From DATEEG01 sp035525055 (GTDB lineage Bacteria > Actinomycetota > Acidimicrobiia > Spongiisociales > ZC4RG35): DNA of 64,000 bases. The notes beneath the pieces are model-generated. The model had not been told where the DNA came from. It saw nothing but the letters and a program-made list of their open reading frames with translations, and did no database searches. The DNA lies in contig DATLEZ010000040.1 in NCBI GenBank assembly GCA_035525055.1, positions 28,724 through 92,723 on the forward strand. The letters run 5' to 3'. Positions within the stretch are counted from its first letter, which is position 1, and every line of letters begins with the position of its first letter. A program made the position numbers and the translations under genes. This document shows positions 42,319-50,480 of the stretch, piece by piece.

Positions 42319-42763
42319 CGGCCCATCCTCCACAGTCCGCGACCTGCCCCTGCGGTTTCCACAGCCACATCCACATCTGTGGATAGCCCTGGAAACCGGG
42401 CACAGATCTGCCTCAAAAAAACCTCGTCCGGAGCGCGACTAACCGCAGTAGACAAGGGGAAGTAGCCCGAAATCGCTCTCCAGCGGAAAGCGAGTATGGA
42501 TGGGCCGTAGAAGCGAAGTCAAGACCGCGGATTCCATCTTTGATCGGCCCGCGATGGCCCAGATCATCAAGCGGAATCGGACTTTTCCACTGGTTCGGGA
42601 GACCAACATCCTTCGACGCGATCCGAGGCGAGATACCATTTTTTTCGCGAAGGAGCCTGGCCTTTGACCTTCTCCCCCGCCCGCAATAACCTTCAGAGGT
42701 CGACCGTTTCCACGGTTCCAGGTCCAAACACTGCCGATCCAATCGATTTTCCCGGGGTTTCAC
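42319..42763. promoter_or_regulatory. dnaA/rpmH divergent region with DnaA boxes and rpmH promoter
   Basis: There is no gene in these 445 bp. Near dnaA lie DnaA-box-like sequences: TTTCCACAG (42357-42365), ACATCCACA (42367-42375) and TGTGGATAG (42378-42386, one mismatch). They suit dnaA autoregulation or a second origin subregion. Towards rpmH, TTGACC (42664-42669) and TAACCT (42687-42692) are spaced by 17 bp and make a plausible sigma-70-type promoter. A 5' leader of about 65 nt would precede rpmH. The middle (42460-42650) shows no structure I can name. Confidence 0.55.
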
Positions 42764-42898
42764 ATGAAGAGAACATTCCAACCAAAGGTAAGACGACGGA
42801 TGCGCAAGCACGGCTTCCGTCATCGCATGACGACTCGTGCTGGACGCGCCATTCTCAAGTCACGGCGTGCAAAAGGCCGCAAGCGTCTCGCCGCTTAA
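42764..42898 (+). CDS. rpmH: 50S ribosomal protein L34
   Basis: The 44-residue, highly basic protein (MKRTFQPKVRRRMRKHGF ... RAILKSRRAKGRKRLAA) matches L34 over its whole length. It is the first gene of the plus-strand operon next to the origin, as in nearly all bacteria, and overlaps the beginning of rnpA. It is too short for ordinary ORF length cut-offs. Confidence 0.97.
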   Translation: MKRTFQPKVRRRMRKHGFRHRMTTRAGRAILKSRRAKGRKRLAA

Positions 42899-43244
42899 GC
42901 CCGTTTCGCTCCGCTCCTCGACCAGTTTCCGCACCGTCCTGACGACTGGTCGTCGCCGGCGGGCGGGAGATTTGGTGATTGTTGGGGCGGTAGGTCAGCC
43001 AGGAAATGTCCGGTTCGGGCTGGTAACCGGACGACGAATAGGAAGCGCAGTGGTACGTAATCGAGCAAAACGAAGGCTTCGTGAAGCCATCCGGGCGGCC
43101 GGTCTGCCAGAGGGGTACGACTTTGTTGTGATTGCCGGATCCACCGTGCCCGAGGTGCCGTTCTCGACCCTGGTTACATGGATCTCAGAAGCAGCGAACC
43201 CTTTCGAGGCAGGTAAGAGCGGGTCCGATTGGGGGCGGGTTTGA
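42867..43244 (+). CDS. rnpA: ribonuclease P protein component
   Basis: The RNase P protein subunit is recognised by FRTVLTTGRRRRAGDLVIVG, RFGLVTGRRIGSAVVRNRAK and RRLREAIRAA, including the RNR motif that contacts the catalytic RNA. It processes tRNA 5' ends. No ATG lies at the expected position. GTG 42867 gives a normal N-terminus of about 18 residues before FRTVL and overlaps rpmH by 32 bp; ATG 42837 would overlap by 62 bp. The exact start is therefore uncertain. Confidence 0.88.
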   Translation: MQKAASVSPLKPVSLRSSTSFRTVLTTGRRRRAGDLVIVGAVGQPGNVRFGLVTGRRIGSAVVRNRAKRRLREAIRAAGLPEGYDFVVIAGSTVPEVPFSTLVTWISEAANPFEAGKSGSDWGRV

Positions 43245-43501
43245 AACGAGCCCTGTCTGGATTGGCCCGGGTCCCAGCTCGCATCGCCATCAATCTAATC
43301 AAGATCTACCAGAAATTGGTAAGCCCCAACCTGAGCCCCAACTGTCGGTTTCAGCCGAGTTGCTCGCAATACGCGTCGGACTCCATCGCCCGATTTGGCC
43401 TTCTTCGAGGCAGTTGGCTTGGAATCAAGCGAATTGGCCGTTGCCATCCGCTCCATCCGGGCGGATTCGATCCCGTGCCAGATAACTGGAGGGCTCGCTG
43501 A
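43229..43501 (+). CDS. yidD: membrane protein insertion efficiency factor YidD
   Basis: This small protein (up to 90 residues) has the family core INLIKIYQKLVSPNLSPNCR, FQPSCSQYASDSIARFG, GRCHPLHPGGFDPVP, with the conserved C-x4-P-S-C-S-x-Y and CHP motifs. It assists YidC-dependent insertion at the inner face of the membrane. A TTG at 43229 or one at 43241 (overlapping the rnpA stop as TTGA) may be the start. The stop overlaps yidC (TGATG). Confidence 0.92.
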   Translation: MGAGLKRALSGLARVPARIAINLIKIYQKLVSPNLSPNCRFQPSCSQYASDSIARFGLLRGSWLGIKRIGRCHPLHPGGFDPVPDNWRAR

Positions 43502-44367
43502 TGGGTCAGTTGTTCGATGGCCTTCAGGACATTCTGGGTGGCGCCCTCGCCTTTTTCTACGACCTGGTCCCCTCATACGGATTGGCAATCATCCTCCTCA
43601 CCATCAGTGTCAATCTTCTGCTTTTCCCGCTGACCCTCAAGCAAACTCGATCTACCCGCGCCTTTCAGTCGATCCAGCCCGAAGTGCGCCGGATCCAGAA
43701 GGAACTGAAGGAAAAGCCCGAGGAGATGCAGAAGGAGTTGATGCGGGTCCAGCGAGCGGCCGGCGCCACCCCGGGCGGTTGTCTGCTGCCCCTGATCGTT
43801 CAGATGCCGATCTGGTTCGCCCTCTTTCGGGTTCTGTCGGTTACTCCTAATGAAGGGGGACTCCCCACTCCGTCTATTCACATCCCCGTGGGTTCGGCCT
43901 TGCGGACCGCCATCGATGCCGGCCAGACCTTTCTCGGCATGAACCTGGGGACGAAGGTTTCGGAGGCGGTGGCACTGGGAATCGGGACGGCTATTCCCTA
44001 CCTGTCGATGCTGGTGATCATGGTCGCCACCCAATACGTTCAGCAGTGGCACGCCACTGCCGGTCAGGTGCGGCCCGACAATCCTCAGGCCGCCGCCACT
44101 CAGATGGTCACAAAGGTGATGCCGTTCTTCATCGGGTTCATTTCTTACAACTTTCCCGCCGGTCTGGTGCTCTACTGGATGACTGGCAATATTTTCCGGT
44201 TGCTGCAGCAAATTGTGATATTCCGTATCGATGGGCGACCCCAGATGCCGGTGGCTTCGGAGGAATCGGCCCCGCGGAATGAGAAGCAGCAAGTGGACGA
44301 AGAGAAGAGGCCGGCCAGACCGCAGCCTGGTTCTGCCGACCGGCGCCGACGTCGCAAGAGGAAGTGA
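43501..44367 (+). CDS. yidC: membrane protein insertase YidC
   Basis: The 288-residue Oxa1-type insertase has no large periplasmic domain, as in Gram-positives. It has five membrane helices, with the first at about 22-45 (YGLAIILLTISVNLLLFPLT), the conserved TLKQTRSTRAFQSIQPEV coiled loop, GGCLLPLIVQMPIWFALFRV, a helix at about 160-180 and PAGLVLYWMTGNIFRLLQQ. The tail is basic and rich in arginine/lysine, which helps ribosome binding. There is no N-terminal lipobox. It is translationally coupled to yidD. Confidence 0.95.
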   Translation: MGQLFDGLQDILGGALAFFYDLVPSYGLAIILLTISVNLLLFPLTLKQTRSTRAFQSIQPEVRRIQKELKEKPEEMQKELMRVQRAAGATPGGCLLPLIVQMPIWFALFRVLSVTPNEGGLPTPSIHIPVGSALRTAIDAGQTFLGMNLGTKVSEAVALGIGTAIPYLSMLVIMVATQYVQQWHATAGQVRPDNPQAAATQMVTKVMPFFIGFISYNFPAGLVLYWMTGNIFRLLQQIVIFRIDGRPQMPVASEESAPRNEKQQVDEEKRPARPQPGSADRRRRRKRK

Positions 44368-44371
44368 AATC

Positions 44372-45394
44372 GTGGTTGAGTGGGTAGAGGTCAGAGGGAA
44401 AACGGTAGATGTGGCCGTCGCCGCGGCGATGCAGGAATTGTCCATCGCCGATCGTGAAGGAGTCGATGTCGAAGTCATCCAAGAACCCGAAAAGGGCTTT
44501 CTGGGAATGGGCGGCAAAGACGCGATAGTGCGCGTAAAGCCCCGTTCTCAGGGGAGGAATCGCAAACGGCGCCGGGGACGCGGTGAGGGTGAAGGCGATC
44601 GCCGACCGTCTCTGGGCTCCCCTTCGGGGTCGCGAACCCAGAATGACAGGACACAAGGTGACCGGAGTGAAGGGCCACGGGGCGGGTCCAGAACCGCTAG
44701 CAATCAGGGAAGCCGCGGACGTTCCCAGGCCCGACCTCCGACGGGTCAGGATCAGCGCTCGTCCCGGCCTGCACGGCCGTCCGGAGACGTCAGCCGTCAG
44801 CGGCCATCAAATCGTCCCGGAAATGACCGGCACCGAGAGCGGGACAGCCGCGACAATCAGAGCCGTTCCGCGGGTCCACCACGAGAGAGAGAGGCAAGGG
44901 TGAGCACAGCCAATCCGCACGAGCAGGCTCCAATGGTTGAGGAGTTTCTCAACGGTCTGGTGTCTTCCTTTGGCCTGGATGGACAGGTGAATGTGTCAGT
45001 CGAGGACGAGGTGATCGTTGTGACGATCGACGGCGAGCAGACCGAGGCATTGGTTGGCCCGCGTGGTTCCGTAATGGAAGCAATCCACGAGATCACGAAG
45101 ACAGTGCTCCATCGCCAGGTTGACGACACAGCGCGAGTTCGGATCGACATTGCCGGCTATGCGGAGCGCCGACGCCAGGCGCTAAGCATCTACGCAGCCC
45201 AATTGATCGACCAGGTTCTTGGAGAGGGCGGCGAGATCATGCTCGAGCCGATGAGTGCGGCGGATCGCAAGGTCATCCATGACGCAGTGGCCGAACGCGA
45301 AGGGGTTCGCTCCTACTCGGAAGGTGAGCCGCCGCGCAGGTATGTGGTCATCGCCACCACCGATGAGGCCGCCGATAACGACGATGAGGATTAA
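44372..45394 (+). CDS. khpB: RNA-binding protein KhpB (Jag)
   Basis: From GTG 44372 (AGGAAG upstream) the product is 340 residues. The Jag N-terminal domain (1-50) includes EKGFLGMGGKDAIVRV. A very long, disordered Arg/Gly/Ser/Pro-rich linker spans about 52-185. A KH domain contains ALVGPRGSVMEAIHEITKTV, and the C-terminal R3H domain contains ERRRQALSIYAAQLIDQVLG. KhpB works with KhpA as an RNA chaperone affecting cell elongation and division. The linker is about 130 residues long and may add RNA affinity. Confidence 0.93.
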   Translation: MVEWVEVRGKTVDVAVAAAMQELSIADREGVDVEVIQEPEKGFLGMGGKDAIVRVKPRSQGRNRKRRRGRGEGEGDRRPSLGSPSGSRTQNDRTQGDRSEGPRGGSRTASNQGSRGRSQARPPTGQDQRSSRPARPSGDVSRQRPSNRPGNDRHRERDSRDNQSRSAGPPREREARVSTANPHEQAPMVEEFLNGLVSSFGLDGQVNVSVEDEVIVVTIDGEQTEALVGPRGSVMEAIHEITKTVLHRQVDDTARVRIDIAGYAERRRQALSIYAAQLIDQVLGEGGEIMLEPMSAADRKVIHDAVAEREGVRSYSEGEPPRRYVVIATTDEAADNDDED

Positions 45395-45401
45395 ACCCTC
45401 A

Positions 45402-45417
45402 AGTTTCACGTGAATCC
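45402..45417. promoter_or_regulatory. parS-like centromere site
   Basis: AGTTTCACGTGAATCC matches the bacterial parS consensus TGTTTCACGTGAAACA at 13 of 16 positions, with the CACGTG core and most of both arms intact. It sits at the start codon of rsmG, 0.6 kb from parA and about 3 kb from the origin. ParB would bind, spread and organise the origin domain. Confidence 0.6.
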
Positions 45418-45994
45418 TTCACTTGAGCGCAGTTTGGCCTTCGCCGGCATCGACCCGAGCGAGAGTCAAGTCGCCCAACTCGAGGAACTTGGTGACTGGT
45501 TGAGGGTTGAGGCCCTGCCCGCGGGAGGAATTGGCCCGTCGGAAGGCCCCCGGATCGACGATCGCCACCTGGCCGACTCGATCGTGTACGCGGCAGCCTG
45601 GGCGGTACCACCTCGATATTGCTGGGATATCGGAACCGGTGCCGGCCTTCCCGGATTGGTGCTGGCTCTCCTCTGGCCGCTGTGTGGATTCACGCTGGTG
45701 GATCGCTCGGCCCGCAAGATCGATTTGGTCCGTCGGGCAGCCAGGGTTGTTGGGATCGAGGTCGACACCCGGGTTGCCTCGATTGGAAGCCTGGAGGGCC
45801 CGATGGAGGCCATTGTCAGCCGGGCCTTGATGCCGGCCATTGCTCTTTTGCCCCACCTTCGACGACTGCTGGCGTCCGGGGGCGCGGCGGTTGTTAGCGG
45901 ATCAGGTGTTGACGTCCCCGGTTACGAAGAAATGCCGGTTCCGGCCGGGATCCTTGACCACAGAGCGAGACTCCTTATGATGCGGGCTAAGTGA
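45410..45994 (+). CDS. rsmG: 16S rRNA (guanine-N7) methyltransferase RsmG
   Basis: The 194-residue SAM-dependent methyltransferase carries the motif WDIGTGAGLPGLVLALLWP and the following acidic turn FTLVDRSARKIDLVRRAARV, with EAIVSRALMPAIALLPHL. The family methylates G527 of 16S rRNA. It is slightly shorter than the usual 205-240 residues. The GTG start lies inside the parS-like site and has no clear Shine-Dalgarno. Its stop overlaps parA by 4 bp. Confidence 0.9.
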   Translation: MNPSLERSLAFAGIDPSESQVAQLEELGDWLRVEALPAGGIGPSEGPRIDDRHLADSIVYAAAWAVPPRYCWDIGTGAGLPGLVLALLWPLCGFTLVDRSARKIDLVRRAARVVGIEVDTRVASIGSLEGPMEAIVSRALMPAIALLPHLRRLLASGGAAVVSGSGVDVPGYEEMPVPAGILDHRARLLMMRAK

Positions 45995-46812
45995 GCACAC
46001 AGGGCACATCCTCTTTGGGCAGATCCTCCTCGGGCGACTCCCTTGCCACCATCGTCGCCCTCGCTAATCAAAAGGGAGGAGTAGGCAAGTCCACGACTGC
46101 AATCAACCTCGCCGCGGCTCTGGCTTTTCAAGGACAACGTGTCCTCATCGTCGACCTGGACCCGCAAGGTAACGCCACTTCCGGCCTCGGGGTCGACCGC
46201 GGTGCTATTATCCACTCGGTATACGACGTTCTGTTAAAGGATATACCGATAGAGGACGCTATTGAGCCTACATCGGTCAAGAACCTCTTCGTTGTGCCGG
46301 CCACCATCGACCTGGCCGGTGCCGAGATCGAACTCGTGCCCGCCTTTTCTCGCGAAGGACGCCTCAAAGCGGCGCTCGCCACCATCACCGCCGATTTCCG
46401 GGTGATCTTCATCGATTGTCCGCCGTCATTGGGGTTGTTGACTGTCAATGCTCTTACGGCTGCCGACGAGGTCCTGATTCCGATCCAATGCGAGTACTAC
46501 GCCCTCGAGGGTCTCAGTCAGCTGCTGAGCAACGTCGAATTGGTCAAACGCCAACTCAATCCCGCATTGAGAGTGGAGGGGGTCGTCCTCACCATGTACG
46601 ACGCTCGCACCAACCTTTCAAGGGATGTTGCCAATCAGGTTCGCAAGCATTTTGTCGAGGACACATATCGGACAGTGATCCCTCGGTCGGTTCGGATCTC
46701 GGAGGCTCCCTCTTATGGCGAGCCCATCGAGGCGTTTGATCCGATGACACGTGGGGCCATCGCCTATCGAGAACTGGGACGGGAGTTCCGGCGCCGGCAT
46801 CACCTTGACTGA
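45991..46812 (+). CDS. parA: chromosome partition ATPase ParA
   Basis: The 273-residue Walker-type ATPase has the deviant Walker A KGGVGKST (about residues 28-35), FIDCPPSLGLLTVNAL, IPIQCEYYALEGLSQLL and the C-terminal IRISEAPSYGEPI segment of Soj/ParA proteins. It segregates origins with ParB on parS. The start is GTG overlapping rsmG. The first 20 residues are a serine-rich leader. Confidence 0.95.
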   Translation: MSTQGTSSLGRSSSGDSLATIVALANQKGGVGKSTTAINLAAALAFQGQRVLIVDLDPQGNATSGLGVDRGAIIHSVYDVLLKDIPIEDAIEPTSVKNLFVVPATIDLAGAEIELVPAFSREGRLKAALATITADFRVIFIDCPPSLGLLTVNALTAADEVLIPIQCEYYALEGLSQLLSNVELVKRQLNPALRVEGVVLTMYDARTNLSRDVANQVRKHFVEDTYRTVIPRSVRISEAPSYGEPIEAFDPMTRGAIAYRELGREFRRRHHLD

Positions 46813-46821
46813 GGAGGGAAC

Positions 46822-47700
46822 GTGACAACAAGGACGGCCAAGAGCGGGGCTGCCAAACGCGGGTTGGGCCGGGGCCTGGAGTCGCTGATTCCCTCAGCTG
46901 CGGTCACCGACGCGGGCTTCGCCCATGTAAACCTCGATGAGATCAGCCCAAACCCTCAACAACCGCGGGCGAACTTTGACGAGGAGGGGCTCGCCTCGCT
47001 GGCCGACTCGATAGGGACAGTCGGCGTCCTACAACCAGTGGTTCTCCGTCGTAACCCGGACGGCGGCTATGTGCTGGTGGCGGGGGAGCGTCGGTGGAGA
47101 GCCGCCCGCCGAGCCGGCTTGACGGAGATTCCGGCGATGATCCGCTCCGGTGATGACGCCGCCTCATTGACCGAGGCTCTGGTCGAGAATCTGCAGCGGT
47201 CGGATCTCACTCCGCTTGAAGAAGCCGCCGCCTACCAGCAGCTCCTGGAAGATTTTGGCATGACCCACGATGAAGTTGGCAGACGGGTCGGGAAGAGCCG
47301 GGCGGCAATCAGCAACACTCTGCGACTCCTCGGACTGCCGGCCTCCATCCAGGGAATGATCGAGAGAGGGGAGTTATCGGCCGGTCACGCCCGGGCCCTA
47401 GCTGCCCTCGATGACCGGGCATTCGCCGAGCATGTCGCCAGGCGGGCGGTCGACGAGGGTTGGAGCGTCCGCCAGATCGAAGAGGCCGTGAGACTGCGCC
47501 GCGGGGAGGAACCCGCCAGGGGCGGGCGCCCCCGGGTGCGGGAGATCAGGCCCGCCGAGATCATCGAACTAGAGCACCGTCTGGCGGACCGCCTCAGTTC
47601 CAAGGTGAGGGTCGAGTTTCGGAGCGGCCGCGGTGCGCTCCACATCGACTACGGATCCGTCGAAGACCTGGAGAAGATCTACCGAAAGTTGATGGGCTAG
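46822..47700 (+). CDS. parB: chromosome partition protein ParB
   Basis: The 292-residue protein has an N-terminal ParA-activating patch (KRGLGRGLESLIP), the ParB/Srx CTP-binding domain (NPQQPRANFDEEGLASLADS, YVLVAGERRWRAARRAGL), a helix-turn-helix (VGRRVGKSRAAISNTLRLL) and a C-terminal dimer domain (RVEFRSGRGALHIDYGSVED). It binds parS and slides as a CTP-gated clamp. It lies 9 bp after parA. Confidence 0.96.
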   Translation: MTTRTAKSGAAKRGLGRGLESLIPSAAVTDAGFAHVNLDEISPNPQQPRANFDEEGLASLADSIGTVGVLQPVVLRRNPDGGYVLVAGERRWRAARRAGLTEIPAMIRSGDDAASLTEALVENLQRSDLTPLEEAAAYQQLLEDFGMTHDEVGRRVGKSRAAISNTLRLLGLPASIQGMIERGELSAGHARALAALDDRAFAEHVARRAVDEGWSVRQIEEAVRLRRGEEPARGGRPRVREIRPAEIIELEHRLADRLSSKVRVEFRSGRGALHIDYGSVEDLEKIYRKLMG

Positions 47701-47705
47701 AAGCT

Positions 47706-47794
47706 CGTTCTACGTTTTACGTTGTACGTCTTACGTTGAACCCGCGCGTGATGCTCTGGTCGCGGTTCGACGTAAAACGTAGAACGTAAAACGC
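47706..47794. repeat. inverted heptamer element, parB/cwlM-like convergent spacer
   Basis: The left arm TTCTACGTTTTACGTTGTAC (47708-47727) continues GTCTTACGTTGAACC. The right arm reads GGTTCGACGTAAAACGTAGA then ACGTAAAACGCG. The arms are reverse-complementary over most of their length, with ACGTNNN periodicity and a GAACC/GGTTC inner pair. It could act as a bidirectional terminator-like structure. The right arm nearly repeats the one at 55858. Confidence 0.85.
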
Positions 47795-47797
47795 GCT

Positions 47798-48760
47798 TCA
47801 CTCCCGCTGCGTGAAGAACGCTTCGAGGCCGTTCACTACTTGGCGGCCGGTCTCGGCTGTCAGCACCTGTCTGGCCACAATCACCGCCGGGGCACGGGTC
47901 TCGCGGAGGATGGCAGTTGCCATGCCGAGCGTCTCTCCGCCGATCGCTTCTGCGATGCGCTGGGCTAGCAATGCCCCGGCTTCAGAACGACTGGCTCCCC
48001 GCTCGTAGAAATAGACCGCCTCTTCGGTTTCGCCATGACAAAGCTGGAATGAGACGACCAGTTCTGCTCCCTGACGATTGGCGCGACCCGCCCGAACCCT
48101 CTCGGGGAGGCTTATGTCGTTGGCCCGGGCCAGCATCGGAAGCCCGCCGCGGTCCTGCAGAGCAAGTGCGGCGGTGCTGGCAGCGGCCCAGGCAGTCTGC
48201 GCTTCCTCGGGGGAGCGGCAGGCCGGATCGAAGAAAACTCTCGCCCCGACCAGGCTTCCGGGGAGGCTGCGGAGCCACTCGCGCTCCCGGACTGTTTCAC
48301 GTCCCGCTCCGATCGCCCCACGGACCAGGAGCCGAAGCTCGGTGATGACCTCGGGGCCGGCGACGCCATCCTCAGTCAGGTTCCGGTTGCGCTGGAACTC
48401 GAGGACGGCCCGTTCGCTGTCAGGTCCGAGGATGCCGTCGACGCGGCCGGGATCGAATCCGAGCTGGCTGAGGCGGTTTTGAAGCTCGAGCACGTCCTCC
48501 CCGCGGATCATCGGACGCTTTAGATAGAGCAGGCGATCACCCAGCCGGTAGCCGGCCTCATACAGGTACCGCCAGGTCTCTGGCCCTACCTCTCCGTCGG
48601 CGGTCAAGCCACGCTCGCGCTGAAAGGCACGAACTGCTTGATCAGTGGCCTCGCCGAACTCGCCCCGGGCGTCGGAACCGGGCCGGTAGCCCAACGCCAA
48701 GAGCCGGTCCTGGATGTCCCGGACCGGCTCTCCTGAGTCGGTAAGTCGATAGAGGCGCAA
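47798..48760 (-). CDS. CwlM-like peptidoglycan-binding amidase-fold protein
   Basis: The 320-residue protein has two peptidoglycan-binding type 1 domains (about 12-72, 88-148: DGEVGPETWRYLYEAGY, DGILGPDSERAVLEFQRNRN). An amidase_3-like domain follows (about 172-318). The position beside trxA/trxB and parAB equals that of mycobacterial CwlM. The first zinc-ligand motif, DPGHGG in true amidases, reads FDPACRSPEE here, so the histidine is missing. The protein is probably not a hydrolase. Mycobacterial CwlM is a regulator of peptidoglycan precursor synthesis (MurA activation), and a similar role is inferred. Confidence 0.8.
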   Translation of the reverse strand: MRLYRLTDSGEPVRDIQDRLLALGYRPGSDARGEFGEATDQAVRAFQRERGLTADGEVGPETWRYLYEAGYRLGDRLLYLKRPMIRGEDVLELQNRLSQLGFDPGRVDGILGPDSERAVLEFQRNRNLTEDGVAGPEVITELRLLVRGAIGAGRETVREREWLRSLPGSLVGARVFFDPACRSPEEAQTAWAAASTAALALQDRGGLPMLARANDISLPERVRAGRANRQGAELVVSFQLCHGETEEAVYFYERGASRSEAGALLAQRIAEAIGGETLGMATAILRETRAPAVIVARQVLTAETGRQVVNGLEAFFTQRE

Positions 48761-48794
48761 GACGCCGCTCCCAACCGCGGCAAATGGTCGTTCG

Positions 48795-49121
48795 TTAGCT
48801 GAGGTACTCGGAGAGCTCGCTGACGATGGAATGCTTGGGCCGGGCTCCGATGATCCGCTTCTTCTCCACCCCGTCCTTGAACAGGATCATGGTGGGAATG
48901 CTCATAACGTCGAAAGTGGCCGAAAGGCGGGGATTTTCATCGACGTTGAGCTTGCCGATGGAGATCTTGCCCTGGTACTCCTTGGCGATCTCGTCGAGAA
49001 CCGGCGCAACCAACCGACATGGTCCGCACCATTCGGCCCAGAAGTCGACGAGGATCGGCGTTTCTGCGGCGATCTGGTCGTTGAAATTGGAATCGTTCAA
49101 GGTGACGGTGTTTTCACTCAT
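48795..49121 (-). CDS. trxA: thioredoxin
   Basis: From the ATG at 49119-49121 (AGGAG upstream) the product is 108 residues with the classical active site FWAEWCGPCRLVAP, a cis-proline in MSIPTMILFKDG and the terminal helix. It reduces protein disulphides using electrons from the adjacent thioredoxin reductase. Its start overlaps the trxB end by 8 bp. The longer frame upstream is only trxB sequence in another phase. Confidence 0.96.
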   Translation of the reverse strand: MSENTVTLNDSNFNDQIAAETPILVDFWAEWCGPCRLVAPVLDEIAKEYQGKISIGKLNVDENPRLSATFDVMSIPTMILFKDGVEKKRIIGARPKHSIVSELSEYLS

Positions 49122-50208
49122 CCCTGGCTCCTCTCGTGTTCGTATCAATTCCAACTCCCGCGGCGCCCGGGACATTCCGCACTCCCTCACCGTCCTTGGC
49201 CGCGGCGACCGCCATAGCCAGCACGTCGGTGGGAGGCGCTTGGACATGCTCGGTCAGGTGACGCTCAGCGTCGATGGCCGCCATGCACCCACTTCCCGCT
49301 GCGCTGACGGCCTGACGGTAGCGGGCGTCACTGACATCGCCCGCCGCGAATACCCCCGGAATGCCCGTGGAGGTGGTGCCGTCACCGGCCAGGACGACAT
49401 AGCCGCTCGGGTTGAGGGTCAACTGGCCTTTGAATATCGAAGTGTTGGGTTCATGCCCGATAGCGATGAACACACCGTCGATATCGAGGTGGCGCTTCTT
49501 GCTGGTCTTCATATCGGACAGGGTGACTCCGGTAACACCCTTGTCGCCGTGGATCTCCACGACTTCGGTGTCCCAGATGATCTCGATCTTGGGGTGTTCG
49601 GTGACCCGGTTGCCCATGATCACCGAGGCCCGAAACTGATCGCGGCGGTGAACCACGATGACCTTGGAAGCGAACTTCGTGAGGAAAAGAGCCTCCTCCA
49701 TGGCGGAGTCGCCGCCACCAACCACCACAAGCTCCTTGTCACGGAAGAAGAAGCCATCACAGGTGGCACAGGCCGATACGCCGCGACCGGTCAGACGCTC
49801 CTCGCCGGGAATACCCAGCCACTTGGCGGTGGCGCCGGTGCTGACGATCACGGTCCTAGCCAGGTATTCGTCGGCACCGACCCAGATCCGTTTGGGATCG
49901 GTTGTGAAGTCAACCTTGGTGACATCTGAGGCGACGAGGCGTGCTCCGAAACGCTCGGCCTGCTTGCGGAATCGATCCATCAACTCGGGACCGAGAATCC
50001 CGTCCGGGAACCCGGGGTAGTTCTCGACGTCAGTCGTGATCATCAACTGACCGCCGGCCTGGATGCCTTCGAACACGAGGGGCTTGAGATCGGCCCGGCC
50101 GGCGTAGAGGGCAGCGGTCAGCCCGGCAGGGCCGCTGCCGATGATGATCACGTCCTCGACAGCAGACTCATTGGGCGCCTCGTCGATTCCGTCCGGGGTT
50201 GATGTCAC
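49114..50208 (-). CDS. trxB: thioredoxin reductase
   Basis: From the GTG at 50206-50208 (AAGGTGA upstream) the product is 364 residues. It has an FAD motif IIGSGPAGLTAALYAGRADL, the redox-active SACATCDG, an NADPH motif VVGGGDSAMEEALFLTKFAS and the second FAD motif GVFAAGDVSDARYRQAVSAA. It is about 40 residues longer than standard TrxB because of a C-terminal alanine-rich tail after HLTEHVQ. It transfers NADPH electrons to TrxA. The frame upstream of the GTG overlaps the holin-like gene and is not coding. Confidence 0.95.
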   Translation of the reverse strand: MTSTPDGIDEAPNESAVEDVIIIGSGPAGLTAALYAGRADLKPLVFEGIQAGGQLMITTDVENYPGFPDGILGPELMDRFRKQAERFGARLVASDVTKVDFTTDPKRIWVGADEYLARTVIVSTGATAKWLGIPGEERLTGRGVSACATCDGFFFRDKELVVVGGGDSAMEEALFLTKFASKVIVVHRRDQFRASVIMGNRVTEHPKIEIIWDTEVVEIHGDKGVTGVTLSDMKTSKKRHLDIDGVFIAIGHEPNTSIFKGQLTLNPSGYVVLAGDGTTSTGIPGVFAAGDVSDARYRQAVSAAGSGCMAAIDAERHLTEHVQAPPTDVLAMAVAAAKDGEGVRNVPGAAGVGIDTNTRGARDE

Positions 50209-50480
50209 GTCACCTTGCTCCTCTTGTTCCAGAGAACGATGCCGGCCACCAGAACCAACCCCCCGAGCAGCCCGAAAGCACCGTCGGGGCCGAGAGGGAT
50301 GGCGAGGGCGCCGTATATCGTCAGCAACAGAAAGATGACGGCCGTCATTCCCAGGGTGGCTGCGACCAGTCCCAGCGAGGACATGCGGATCCACTTACTG
50401 ACCCGATCGGTCGTCAGGGCCCGGACTCGTTTCGCGATTGACTCCAAGAGATCGGCGAAACGAGTGGGAAAGTCCTCCAT
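50205..50480 (-). CDS. phage-holin-family/DUF1469-like small membrane protein
   Basis: The 91-residue protein has an amphipathic N-terminal helix (FADLLESIAKRVRALTTDRV), then two membrane helices with a short hairpin (SLGLVAATLGMTAVIFLLLT, LLGGLVLVAGIVLW) and a basic end. This is the architecture of Phage_holin_3_6/YqjE-type proteins. These are common chromosomal genes in actinobacteria and not evidence of a prophage. It overlaps trxB by 4 bp, so it belongs to the same transcript. Confidence 0.65.
   Translation of the reverse strand: MEDFPTRFADLLESIAKRVRALTTDRVSKWIRMSSLGLVAATLGMTAVIFLLLTIYGALAIPLGPDGAFGLLGGLVLVAGIVLWNKRSKVT

Noticed and set aside
48292..48307. A second parS site (TGTTTCACGT)
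   Set aside because: Only the left half matches; the right half has almost no identity, so it is about 11/16 and inside the cwlM-like coding region.
50209..50394. N-terminal extension of TrxB
   Set aside because: It is out-of-frame translation of the holin-like gene; the FAD motif and Shine-Dalgarno support GTG 50208.
50205..50480. Prophage indicated by a holin-family gene
   Set aside because: Such small two-helix proteins are ordinary chromosomal genes in actinobacteria, and no other phage gene is near.
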